Shown: piece after piece, positions 52,301 through 62,660 of the stretch
Numbering within the stretch: the stretch's first letter is position 1
Layout of the letters: each line of letters opens with the position of its first letter
Source of the DNA: Hermatobates lingyangjiaoensis
Lineage: Eukaryota; Arthropoda; Insecta; Hemiptera; Hermatobatidae
DNA: 64,000 nucleotides
Direction: 5' to 3'
Assembly (NCBI GenBank): GCA_026182355.1
Contig: JAPFBL010000003.1
Coordinates: forward strand, 2,111,001-2,175,000
Translations under genes and position numbers: made by a program
Notes under the pieces: model-generated
What the model saw: only the letters and a program-made list of their open reading frames with translations
Database searches by the model: none
What the model was told of the DNA's origin: nothing

Positions 52301-54620
52301 AAAAATGTCAAGAACAGTAAAGAAAACTCTCGTATGGGACGCCATTTTATTTACCTCACTGGAAAAGCAGTAGAACCTACTGGATTTCCACGCTTTGGCT
52401 TCTCAACAGTAAACCAAGATAATATCAAAATAATTAATGTGACCATATCATGTTGTTTTTAATACTGACATATATGTTCTGTCATTTCAGTATTGGAGAG
52501 TATTTGGGTTAAATTTCTGGTGAATCGCGGTATTCATGAGAATTATACCATGAATTAAAAACGAATATGGCCATACTAACAGATAAAAATCGTCTATTAA
52601 TATATAATCCTTGCACGAATATAAAGTAAAATTTTAAAATTACTATTAATTAACATACAGTTTATTGTTACAAATGCAATGAAGTGGAGGAAATGAAACA
52701 TAATCACATTTCAAGCAACAAAAATAACAAAAAAGTGCTCCGTGTGAATATCTGCATCACAGACTGGTGAATGAGTGTTAAATTGTAAAAAAGGCAAAAC
52801 GCTAAATTCAGACTTTACGGTTTCCTAGGACCACAAATCTTCAAGGGCTAACAAGACGTCGCAGAAAAGTATGTTTCGAATAAATGTTGTAAACAATAAA
52901 ATTTAATAGAAATTTTCATCTACCTCCTCCATTTTTCTTTATGTGGCCAATAGATGAACTATAACAAATCACACTATCTCTAGAACAAATACCTTCGAGA
53001 CGTACGTTATGTTAAAGTCCACATGCCGCAAGGTAGTGTGATATCAAAAACAATCACAAGAGCATTTTGGAAAATATTAATTAAACTGATAGAACAACAG
53101 CAGCGTCCACAAAATCTTCAACCTAGGACATGCGCTGGGTCACAGTCAATGAAAAAGAAAGGGTCTCGTCAGAAAACTAGTACTTCACAACAAATACACT
53201 TCCATCTCTCTTTCTTATTGCAACCTTCGTCTTCTCTGTTTTCACATCACCCTTAAACTATTTTAATGCCACTATAAATCCTTCAAACACCCTTCTTACT
53301 TTACTATTATGAAGTCAACCCGAGCAAATCTTCCTCTGACTACTACCGGACTTACTCAGCACATAAGAATTTGGCATTGTATTATAATAAAACAAGAGAA
53401 GCTGACTTCACATCAAGATCATATTTCCGGGAAAGACTATATTACATCATCAGACTATACTGCTATACAGTAATCATCAGATTACCTGTGACTACTGTAT
53501 GATAGCACCGTTAAACTACGTAGCAGTTTACTTTGGAAAGAATTTTAATTAAACATGAATAATGCTACTTATTTATTTGATTTGTTTCCAAATGAAACAA
53601 ACTTAAATGAATGACTTTAATTAAATGTTATGAGTTTGAAAATATTTCTTTTCTTCATTCCATACCATTAATAAAAAAGAGATGCTTTCATTATGGTTAT
53701 TTTTATCTTAACTTTCCTTTTTAGATTTCAAATGTTAGCATTTGTTTCTTTTATGTCAAAGAATTCTTTTATATATACTGTTTTATGTATGATAAAAATT
53801 TAACGTCAAAAATTATTGCTTTTCAAATAAAATGAGGGACGAGCTGATCTGTTTGTATATCTATACATATATCTATGTATGTCTAAATGTAAGATGTAAC
53901 GTTATTCCTGCTGGGAAATGTTTCCATCTTCTGAACCAGACTTTCAAGCCATAGCCGTGAGCTTTCAAGATGTGAAGTATTCCTGATATCATTCTTAAAT
54001 ATAATTTAACGGAACTGAGAAGTTTGAGAAATTCTTTCACAGTAGAATAAATCAAATTAAAGTAAGCAGGTTGTTTATCCGTTTGGAATAAAACAAACAA
54101 ACTATATGATTGTTTACTTTAGCTTTAGGTTGAAATAAACACTACTTCGGAGAGTCCTATATTACTTTGAAACCGATCTGGCATCCTATGAATATTGCAA
54201 GAGAGTATTTTACTTGAATGTGGAGCATCATAGCTCAGTTTTCAGGTAAAAACTAAATTCATTTTATTGATCGGTGGCGGTTTAGAGGATATACTCAAAT
54301 TTCTAAAAAGGGTCTCTATTCAAGCAGACAGCTCTTGCTTTGTTCAGTAAATTGAGAACCACATTTATTTGATTGAAAATAGTCGAAGGTTTGGGTCTAT
54401 TAAAGCGAACTGATGGAGTTCATGCAAAATAGAAATAGAATTGAGGAATGAAGAGGGTTTATTCAGAAATTGACAGCCTTCAGGGTAACTAAAACCCTAT
54501 AAATATGTAGACAACAAGGTTTATTAATCATTTCCAGCAGTACCATCCGTAGATTAACTTCCCTTAATCTCTAATGTGATTAATTCCCCATGAACTCCTT
54601 GGGATTTAGTTAAAGAGCCC

Positions 54621-54629
<9 letters not shown>
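49319..54629. other. Unassigned AT-rich interval
   Basis: A reverse-oriented start of the 1.6 kb family lies at 51117-51150 (GAGTGTGGTCCACTCCAGA). A plus-strand segment at 51765-51845 ends at a good-looking donor (CTCAAAG then GTATGT) but is too short to name. The rest shows no signature. If PKA-RI extends beyond the window, this is all intron 1. Confidence 0.3.
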
Positions 54630-54661
<32 letters not shown>

Positions 54662-54943
54662 TATATATATACAATAAAATAAAAAACGAAGGAAACACAC
54701 AGAAAGACACAGACATAACTCACATCGATATTTCGACAATCGTCGTCATCAGGAGGTGCGAAGAGCGAAGAGCGAAGAGTCCCGCAGGAAGACAGGGCGG
54801 TACTCAGGGAGTACCGCCCTGTCTTCCTGCGGGACTCTTCGCTCTTCGCTCTTCGCACCTCCTGATGACGACGATTGTCGAAATATCGATGTGAGTTATG
54901 TCTGTGTCTTTCTGTGTGTTTCCTTCGTTTTTTATTTTATTGT
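54630..54943. repeat. 135-base-arm palindrome of PLE ends with hammerhead-like cores
   Basis: TA tracts (54630-54670) precede arms 54671-54805 and 54809-54943, which are reverse complements with almost no differences around a three-base centre. Each arm read outward has CACCTC, CTGATGA (54862-54868 on plus), a GAC/GTC hairpin, GAAA (54880-54883), ATATC, then GATGTG. GATGTG can pair with CACCTC at five of six positions. The palindrome also makes mirror-image open frames on the two strands; these are by-products, not genes. The family recurs, truncated, at 640-770. Confidence 0.75.
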
Positions 54944-55000
54944 AAAAAAGTCCGCTGGACCGTTTCTTTTAATTGTGTATATATATATATATATATATAT
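54944..55000. repeat. PLE end tail and TA microsatellite
   Basis: AAAAAGTCCGCTGGACCGTTTC continues the 54.8 kb family past the palindrome, as at 640-668 in reverse. A TA tract (54977-55000) follows. Confidence 0.6.
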
Positions 55001-55911
55001 AATCAATGATCAAACCACAATAAGAAATGGGAAAACAAGACTAAGATCTTTCAACCGTAACAAGCGGTCTTCGTCAGAGTCAAAAATCCAACTGAACACT
55101 AGATGCAGAAAACATCTGGTGAGGAGTTGAGAAGAAGTCAACCCTCTTTGAAGACAGCTAGCAGATAGTTTTTTACTTTTTCTTACTGTACTCCTTTGTT
55201 TCCCCAAACATCCCTTTCTGGACATTAGTCCTTTCCTGCCCTTTCACCCTTTTAAAATACCACTCTTCCCTCCCACTCTTCTCAACTCCTCACCAGATTA
55301 GAATTAGTAATAATACATTCCGTCATACCTCGTAAAGTCTCTGTAACGCTCGACCGGTTTCGGGTCCGCCTGGATCCCATCTTCAAGAGCACCTAACTGA
55401 CTGTGAGTGTTGTTTCCCTATAACCTACCTATATATAGTATTTACATTGTGTAATCAGTGTTGTGTGTGTAGGTAATTTTTTTTTTTTTCTATTTCTTTA
55501 ATTGTTATGTTTTTTTTTGTTATGTTTTTTTTCTCACTTAACAATTAAAGAAATAGAAAAAAAAAAAAAATTACCTACACACACAACACTGATTACACAA
55601 TGTAAATACTATATATAGGTAGGTTATAGGGAAACAACACTCACAGTCAGTTAGGTGCTCTTGAAGATGGGATCCAGGCGGACCCGAAACCGGTCGAGCG
55701 TTACAGAGACTTTACGAGGTATGACGGAATGTATTATTACTAATTCTAATATTACTAACCTCAGTGGAACTAACCCATTAACTATATCCTCACCAGATGT
55801 TTTCTGCATCTAGTGTTCAGTTGGGTTTTTGACTCTGACGAAGACCGCTTGTTACGGTTGAAAGATCTTAGTCTTGTTTTCCCATTTCTTATTGTGGTTT
55901 GATCATTGATT
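55001..55911. repeat. Nested palindromes: one PLE-end pair inside another
   Basis: The outer arms 55001-55124 and 55788-55911 are reverse complements. The plus-strand right arm carries GACT, CTGACGA (55835-55841), the hairpin ACCG/CGGT, GAAA (55860-55863), then AGTC. The inner arms 55297-55507 and 55540-55750 belong to a different family. In the right inner arm GCTC (55657-55660) precedes TTGAAGA, a GGG/CCC hairpin, GAAA (55686-55689) and GAGC (55696-55699), which pairs with GCTC. The inner centre is T-rich. The inner pair is off-centre, with 172 and 37 bases to the outer arms. Confidence 0.7.
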
Positions 55912-56120
55912 GTTGTTTCACGTGTTTATGTGAAATCTTTTTATATATATATATATAAATATATAATTAATATTACAGCTAGTGAACACAAGAAAAAGGA
56001 CTAACACTCACGAATCTCGATAATTTCGGCGTCTTGCCGTCTTCAGGAGAGAGGAAAGAAAGAAAATAAAAGGAGAAAGAATGAAGGAACGGAGACGTAA
56101 ATGCTTCCACTGGCCGATGA
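55912..56120 (-). repeat. PLE-type end with hammerhead-like core
   Basis: After the terminal hairpin TTTCACGTGTTTATGTGAAA (55916-55935) and a TA tract comes a single minus-strand unit. It reads CTCTCTC, CTGAAGA (56046-56040), a GGC/GCC hairpin, GAAA (56027-56024), TTATC, then GAGA. GAGA can pair with TCTC. This is a further sequence-distinct set, present as one copy rather than a palindrome. Confidence 0.6.
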
Positions 56121-56124
56121 CCAG

Positions 56125-56233
<109 letters not shown>

Positions 56234-56239
56234 TCAATG

Positions 56240-56740
56240 TACATAAAGAAACATAGAGAAATTAAAAACACACACTAACAGTCCCTAATTTTCGGTTTGC
56301 ACCGTCTGCAGGAGAGATAAGAGAGAGAAACCAAGCACAATGGTCCAGAGACGGTTGGAGACTAAAAATGTTGCCGCATACGTTCTCGAAAACAGAGAGT
56401 AAGGTAGACAGAATCAATTTATAATTAAATGAAATTAAGAAATATGAAAAAAATATTTCTAAAACATGAAAAAAATAAATAACAAAATAAAATAATAAAT
56501 AAATAAAAGAAAAAAATCGGGGATGAACAGAGGAATTGATATGTAAGCTATGATAAAATAATATTAAATAAAAAAATGAAACTGATAATAAAAATAATAA
56601 TATTTTTTAAATAAAGCATTAAATGTTAATGAAGTAATAAAAAATGAAGTAATTAAATATTAAAAGATAAAAAAGGGTACTTGATAATAAAAATAACATA
56701 AAAACGAAATGCAAAGACAAGGGACTAATTAAATGAAGCA
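56240..56740 (-). mobile_element. PLE terminal repeat and 3' UTR
   Basis: The end unit at 56240-56370 is the same family as 28501-28763 (GTCTCCAACCGTCTCTGGAC, TCTCCTGCAGACGGTGCAAA on minus), with GAAA retained and CTGCAGA in place of CTGAAGA. An A-rich 3' UTR links it to the stop codon of the coding remnant that follows upstream on the minus strand. The continuity shows directly that these terminal units belong to a PLE. Confidence 0.65.
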
Positions 56741-57560
56741 TCATCTCTTTTGATTAATGCCAGGTGCACTGTGCATACTTAATAACCAAATATGGGCTTC
56801 TTCGGAGGCTCATAGAGTGAGATCTTTGTAGTCAGTTGGGAATTGTCGCAGAATCTGCAACTTCTAGCACTCATTAAAGGGGAGACCGTGGCGATTGGCA
56901 TGTATGACGCTGGGAAGATGGGAGTGGTTGTTGACTGAAGCTCTGTGATTGTTCATACGCAGACTAAGCTTGGTAGAAGCTTGGCCTACGTAGAACGAAT
57001 CTCATATAGTACTCTCCAAACGGTACACACGGTTTTTGGAGGTACACGAGTAGTCATTTGGAACAAGATAGTGTGTGTTATGGGAGGGAGCCTGTGAAGT
57101 GTGATTGGGGATTGATAATGGGACAGGTGAGGCAACCTTGACGTCCGTACAGTTTCACTCCCGAGGGCAAACAGTTAGCCCTCACGGAGGTCAGATTCCT
57201 GTGCGAGAGAAAATTGCCAAGGTCGGGAGGGCGTATGTAGGATAGGCTTGGGGGATTAGGAAAGGTTCTGGAAGTGACGGGGAAAGAGGATAAAAGCAGG
57301 ATAAATGTTCTTTGATGATCGTACCCAATCTATGGATACCTGGGAAGTAGGTGGCGATAAGGTAGGGAAACCCAGAGGGAGAGCAAGAGGAGGCTGATGT
57401 AGCAGTCTTCTAGTCAGGAATGAGAGAGAGAGTAACCTCGCTCTACAAATTTTCTTCTTAAACTATGAAGATGAAGTTGTTTGTCTTGCAGTCAAAGAGA
57501 GGAATTTAGGAATGGATTTCTTATTATTAGGAGGGTGACAGCTATTGAAGTGTAAATTTA
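56741..57560 (-). pseudogene. PLE C-terminal coding remnant with GIY-YIG endonuclease
   Basis: On the minus strand the 5' end reads LHFNSCHPPNNKKSIP near 57550-57505, the region after the reverse transcriptase. Downstream, SCTSKNRVYRLEST, DSFYVGQASTKLSLRMNNHR and SHLPSVIHANRHGLPFNEC form the GIY-YIG nuclease that nicks DNA for PLE insertion. YVG and the Arg are present. The C-terminus reads SEEAHIWLLSMHSAPGINQK and stops at 56743-56741. It is inactivated by several in-frame stops (one just before DSFYVG, one after FNEC) and by frameshifts in the linker. The palm domain is missing, so the element is 5' truncated or too decayed to see. Confidence 0.75.
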
Positions 57561-57726
57561 AATATACAAGTAAATGTAAAATACAGAAACATTCTCTGTT
57601 TATTTATATACATTGAACTATATTTGTCCGTTTAGAATCGTATTTTTAGTATTATATATATTTATATAAGAGCTACAGGTTGCAGATCCTGTGACAGTAC
57701 CCTCTGATTGCAAATATCTTATCCTA

Positions 57727-57798
57727 CTAGCCTCCGAAGAAACCCATAGCTGGTTGCTCTGCGCGCATAGTGCACCTGGCCTCAATCTAAAGAGATAA
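57727..57798 (+). pseudogene. PLE extreme C-terminus, opposite strand
   Basis: A plus-strand frame reads LASEETHSWLLCAHSAPGLN, then LKR and TAA (57796-57798). It is clearly homologous to the C-terminus of the minus-strand remnant next to it. A 3' UTR-like A/T-rich segment follows to about 58010, parallel to that at 56380-56740. This is a second copy, in the opposite orientation, cut down to its last coding bases. Confidence 0.65.
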
Positions 57799-58021
57799 TG
57801 CTTCAACTAATTGATTCATTGTATTTGCAATTAGTTTTTATGTCATTCTTATTTTTTAATATCTCATAATCTTTGTTATCATATTTATTTTTAATAATTT
57901 AATTATTTTATTATTATTATTTGTTCTCTCAATATTATTTTGTTTTATTTTATTCCATTCTATATTTTTATTACTGCTTAGTCCTTAACGTTTATTTAAG
58001 TATCATTCTTATATATATATA

Positions 58022-58280
58022 TATAAATCAAAATATTAAAACGGTCCAAACCGGACAGATATATAAATGAAAAAAGACAACAAATAGAAGAAGCGAGAAA
58101 ACTTACTGGGTCGATATTTCGAACTGAAGTTCGTCGTCAGGGAGAAGAAGGGAAGAAGAAGGGAAGAGGAAGAGGCACGTGCGTCCACTCGCACAAGCAG
58201 AGGGCGACTGGGGGCTCCAGGCGGCGGTCACCACTTGAAGTAGCTCGAGGCACTGCAGGCTAATGCCCCGTGAACGACAC
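58022..58280 (-). mobile_element. PLE terminal repeat with hammerhead-like core
   Basis: The minus-strand reading outward includes TTCTTCTCC, CTGACGA (58140-58134), the hairpin GAACT/AGTTC, GAAA (58120-58117), ATATCGACCC and an end with GTCCGGTTTGGACCG (near 58027-58041). Pairing for stem I is poor in this copy. It is continuous with the coding tail in the adjacent palindrome arm, confirming the order ORF, 3' UTR, terminal unit. Confidence 0.6.
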
Positions 58281-58798
58281 CATTCCACCACGAGCGAACA
58301 CGCGTACCGTATAAGTCGGAAAAAGGTAGAAAGGAGGACAGAAGTGGCGAAGAAGAAGAGGAGAAAGAGAGTGAGGGAGAAAAAAAAAATTAAAAAAAAA
58401 ATAAATAAATAAATAAAAATAAAAAAAAAATCTTTAACGTTTGAGATTGAGGCCAGGTGGGGAGCGGGCATTAAGTAACCAAATGTGAGCCTCCTAAGAG
58501 GCTCTCAAAGTTAACCTTTTCTCATCAGCTGCAATGAAAAAAGGTTAACTTTGAGAGCCTCCGAGGAGGCTCACATTTGGTTACTTAATGCCCGCTCCCC
58601 ACCTGGCCTCAATCTCAAACGTTAAAGATTTTTTATTTTTATTTTTTATTTATTTATTTATTTGTTTATTTATTTATTTTTTTTTTAAATTTTTTTTTTC
58701 TCCCTCACTCTCTTTCTCCTCTTCTTCTTCGCCACTTCTGTCCTCCTTTCTACCTTTTTCCGACTTATACGGTACGCGTGTTCGCTCGTGGTGGAATG
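58281..58798. pseudogene. Palindrome of two PLE C-termini joined head to head
   Basis: Arms 58281-58520 and 58539-58798 are reverse complements, differing mainly in the length of an A/T run. Each arm reads outward from the centre as the PLE C-terminus. On the plus strand this is RASEEAHIWLLNARSPPGLN, LKR, TAA near 58560-58627. A 3' UTR with a T-rich run and TCTCCTCTTCTTCTTCGCC follows. The mirror copy is on the minus strand, with a stop-generating change near the centre (CTAAGAG against CCGAGGAG). The centre is an 18-base spacer. Confidence 0.75.
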
Positions 58799-59000
58799 CT
58801 GATTTGCGTCCAGTTTGGATCGTTTTTTTCGAATTTTGAGTATATATATATATATATAAAGATTTCACATAAACACGTGAAATAACAATCAATGATCAAA
58901 CCACAATAAGAAAATGGAAAAAGGGGTTGAAAGATCTTAGTCTTGTTTTCCCATTTTCTTATTGTGGTTTGATCATATATATATATATATATATATATAT
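58799..59000. repeat. PLE ends: partial unit plus small inverted repeat
   Basis: GTCCAGTTTGGATCG (58810-58824) mirrors the outer end at 58027-58041. After a TA tract, TTTCACATAAACACGTGAAA (58863-58882) and arms at 58894-58917 and 58952-58976 (GATCAAACCACAATAAGAAA and its complement) form a small copy of the 55.0 kb outer family. It has lost its CTGANGA core. Confidence 0.6.
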
Positions 59001-59017
59001 GTTGAATGCCAGATTAG

Positions 59018-59162
59018 ATATTGTAAAAGACGAGCCAATCCCTGTTACGTATTACTTTGGGCACTTCTTATTGGTTGTGGCTGTTTATTCGTTGAACATT
59101 GTAAAAGACGAGCCAATAAGAAGTGCCCAAAGTAATACGTAACAGGGATTGGCTCGTCTTTT

Positions 59163-59169
<7 letters not shown>
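59018..59169. repeat. 57-base-arm palindrome flanked by TA tracts
   Basis: Arms 59018-59074 and 59113-59169 are reverse complements (TATTGTAAAAGACGAGCCAA and mirror). The loop contains a direct repeat of ATTGTAAAAGACGAGCCAAT (59098-59117 against 59020-59039). TA tracts lie at both outer edges. No hammerhead-like core is visible. Confidence 0.8.
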
Positions 59170-59204
<35 letters not shown>

Positions 59205-59206
<2 letters not shown>

Positions 59207-61489
59207 AATGCACCTATATTTATTCTGAAATTGTATAAACCAGGATACTTGGAAATCTATGTCTCATTTATGTATTATATGTATTCAGTAATGACATAGG
59301 CACGATTTGTATAACATTCTCACATCAGTGCTTTTCTAAGGTGGGAAAGAGGACTTATTGTTAATTTGCAATCATTATTTTCATAGTAGATTACTCTGCA
59401 GTCCTGAATTTTTCCTTTCATCAGTTTATGATTCTGATTACATCCAGTCCTAAATAAAAAAAAGGAGAAAAAAATTATTCAAAGTAACTGATTCAAATCT
59501 GAATTTAATCAATTAACTGTATTATTAAATTTAATTAAAAGAGAAGTAATGGGGGAAAAATAAATAAAGAAGCTTGTGTTTCTTTTTTCAACTTTGGCTA
59601 GTTTTTTCATTTTTATAACGGTTCATTAGCAAACAATTATATTTAATGAGCAAGTAATTCATTTTTTTTTAATATTTAAACTTTTAATAAAAACACAAAT
59701 GTATTGAGTTGATGTTTTAGGAAAGAGGGAAATTTTTTTTTACCACTGTTTAATAATGACATCACTGTAAGTGGCAACAGTGGAGGCTGAGAAGAGGCGA
59801 GGGTGTTGAGGAATAAAAGAAGGGGAAGAAAGACTCAGATTTATGTATGGGGATGAGCTCATTAGTGGAAAAACAGATCTTCACTAGAAGAGGTACTATT
59901 TGTTGGTTATGAGGGTTGAAAGTGGTTATGGAGGAGTCATTGGGGGGGGGGGGGGGGGAGGGGGTAGAGTTGGGGAGAGACAAAAGGTCAATAATCGAGC
60001 AAAGAATGATATATAATTATTAAAGGGCTTTAAATCTTAAAACTGAAGCATTGTAGAAAAAAAAAATTAAGTAAAAATTAACACAGAAGAAATAACAGCA
60101 AATATTTACTTTATTCGATATTCAGAATAGCTGTTTACCGTTAGATGAATTCAAATGGCAAATAGTTGTCATTAGAGCACAGCTGACTCAAAATAAAACA
60201 CCTTAAAAAACAGTGAGCAAATGACACTTCGAGGCTAGTCAAATGCGGCTACTTTATTAAAACTGAAATCCAGTTCACACTACCGTAAGTAATGTAGAGT
60301 AAACATGAAAAAGAAAAATGTATTTTTAGATTTTGACGGATTATGACGCTTTAAGGTTGATCAGATAGTCAATAGTTTCTTTTTTTATCTGTCAAAAGTG
60401 TGAGACTGCTTATTTTGGTTCATTTTGTAACCACACAACTCGTAGCACAGTTGTAAGTATTAAAGAAATGAACAGCATATAGCTCTTGTCATGAAAACGA
60501 GTTCTAGAGTTTATGAGTAGTATTACATCATAGGAAATGTACTTTATATCAACATATTTTCCCCAATATTTCAGTGATTCTATAAATTCAGTGATAATAT
60601 AAGTAATTCAAAATATTTACTACTACGAGTCCACCTCGGTTTAGACAGAAGAAAAATGAGAGTAATTAAATATGAATTTACCTCAAAATATAAATTTATA
60701 TATATTTTTTGTCTTTGTGTTTTGTCATTTCTTTATTATAAAAAAATATCTAAGCTAAATTTCAAGGTAATCGAAATTGGTTTCAATTAAAGTATCAAAC
60801 AAAAAAGAGCATAATTCATATTAATAAATAAAAGGATATCTATGAATTGAAAGTTAAACGCACGAATGAATATATATCTCATATCTGAAATGGGTGCAAT
60901 ATAACAAATAACCTATTTGTTATTTACAGTTCTTAATTTCATAAATGGAATAAAACGTAAACGAAGGAGAAAATCATCATATCATAAAGGCTAAAAATAT
61001 CTTAGTAGACTACACTATGAATAAAGATAATTGCAAGTTCGCAATCAATGTATTTTCGATTTGTTTTCAAATAACTATCATGTAGAAGTATTATTAAAAT
61101 CTGGATTTATTTTAATGCGGTTATTAAGTATACGTCACATCAAACTCATATATAATAAATAACGATGTCACTTATTTAACTCTAGCAATCATTTCATCAG
61201 GTATAATCAGTCCGACATATTATTATTAAACTGAGAGCCAGAATCTGAATCGGTTCGTGCACCCAAGGTCGGTCATATTCGTCGTATTGTGTCTAAAGTC
61301 AACATAATATTATAAATTCTTTAATGAATTTCATAATTGTTCCTAGTGGAGTACCATCACTTCTGTTTTAATGGGTATCATATGCCCAAAATCTTCATCC
61401 TCTTCAAGACGATTGTTACGAATTCAGATGTAATCAATTGTTTCCGCCTCTTCTAGACTGAGAGTGCATTCTTCTGATGATCCTTACAG
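59205..61489. other. Unassigned AT-rich interval
   Basis: A G-run of about 18 bases interrupted once lies at 59942-59960. A possible old right end of the 1.6 kb family, in reverse, lies at 60280-60360 (ATTTTGACGGATTATGACGC). No gene signature was seen. Confidence 0.35.
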
Positions 61490-62660
61490 CTTTCATAAGT
61501 GGTGCTTAACATGATAAATTTCGGTTCGATATTCTGTACATACTTTTAAATCCTTCTTTTGATGATTTAATTCAATTCCACCCAATCCATCAATCGCACC
61601 TTCGTAGAAGCTGATGCGTAATTGCAGACCCATAGGGCGTTGTTGGACTCCAATCCTACCCAAACGACCTACTGATGTATTCCCTTGTTTATCTTGAGTC
61701 ATTTTATTTACATTGTTTTCATTATTAATTTTTGACCCATCAGTATATCAGACTGTAGCCCCTTTCTTGAAATCAGAATGATTCCAATACAGGTGTTATT
61801 TGTGATGACCTCGACTATCACTGTAAAATATTCTACGAGGAGCATTGCATTTGGTAAAATATATGTCAAACTATTAATGTTTTGTTCTGTTAGATTTTTG
61901 AACATTTTGTATTCCATAGAGGTCTTTCCATTATATGGAACTTCAAATTATATTTTTATATCTGAAGTCAAACAACAGACTTCAAACTAGTTATTCTTTA
62001 TAAATATATTTAAGCGCCGAACGTTTATTAGTTTTTCCATCCTGGAGGTAAGACAGATAGTCATTGCTCAAGTTATCAATAGACAGGCTTGTTTGTTTTT
62101 GAAGACAACCGATGCATATGATAGTAATTGTTTTACCACAGCAATAATATTACTCGCTAATAATACTTTGAGTCAAAGAGAATATTTGGTGTTAATGTTA
62201 TGTCAATGAATCAATGAAGAATAAATGTTTCGTGTCCTTGGAAATGCATCTCTTACAAGGCTTTTCCATTTTAGTCTTTCACCTAAAGAGGCTCCAAAAG
62301 TGAATCCGTATCTTTAATACTTCCAGACTAATATTTTTAATTAAAGCATTCTCACAGCTGTTTTCATTCTCCTTGACAAAGGTGAAAGGAATTTTAAGGT
62401 GGATTTATACCCACGCCTTTTTCCTTTACCCATAATTCAACAACTTTGGGAGAATGCTGCATATTCTCAACGGCAGTATCAAGTTTTCCTCTTCTTGTTA
62501 TAACAAGGTCATCTTCATATCCTTTTGAACCACAGCCTTCAGTAATTGGAGTATTCAGAAGGTCACTTATCAGTTGTAGAGACTTATCACTAACAACTGA
62601 ACACCACAATAAAGGCGATAGCACATTTCATTTATGTTGTGGTAGGTATAATACTTAAAT
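61490..62660 (-). pseudogene. Non-LTR retrotransposon ORF2 remnant (RT and RNase H)
   Basis: On the minus strand, 62624-62394 reads LSPLLWCSVVSDKSLQLI and, further on, GYEDDLVITRRGKLDTAVEN then VKEKGVGINPP. This is the reverse transcriptase palm with the YxDD box as YEDD (62524-62507) and the following conserved helix. After a decayed connector, 61750-61724 reads YTDGSKINN, the RNase H motif. The combination of an SPLLWCLVV-type palm and RNase H fits the I, R1 or LOA-related clades. Frameshifts and stops separate the pieces. It shares wording with the remnant at 14.3 kb. No 5' end or tail could be fixed. Confidence 0.65.

Noticed and set aside
53023..53256. MPQGSVIS as the reverse transcriptase motif VPQGSVLSP of a retroelement.
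   Set aside because: The residues after it do not follow the RT fold and no palm motif occurs downstream, so the match is probably chance.
54756..55130. Open frame of 124 codons on plus and its near-identical twin on minus at 54610-54858.
   Set aside because: The two are mirror products of the palindrome and run into a TA microsatellite. The repeat explains both without a gene.
58103..58892. Open frames of 72 to 122 codons on both strands, including an identical MPAPHLASISNVKDF start on each.
   Set aside because: The shared start is an out-of-frame reading of the two inverted PLE C-termini and their T-rich UTR.
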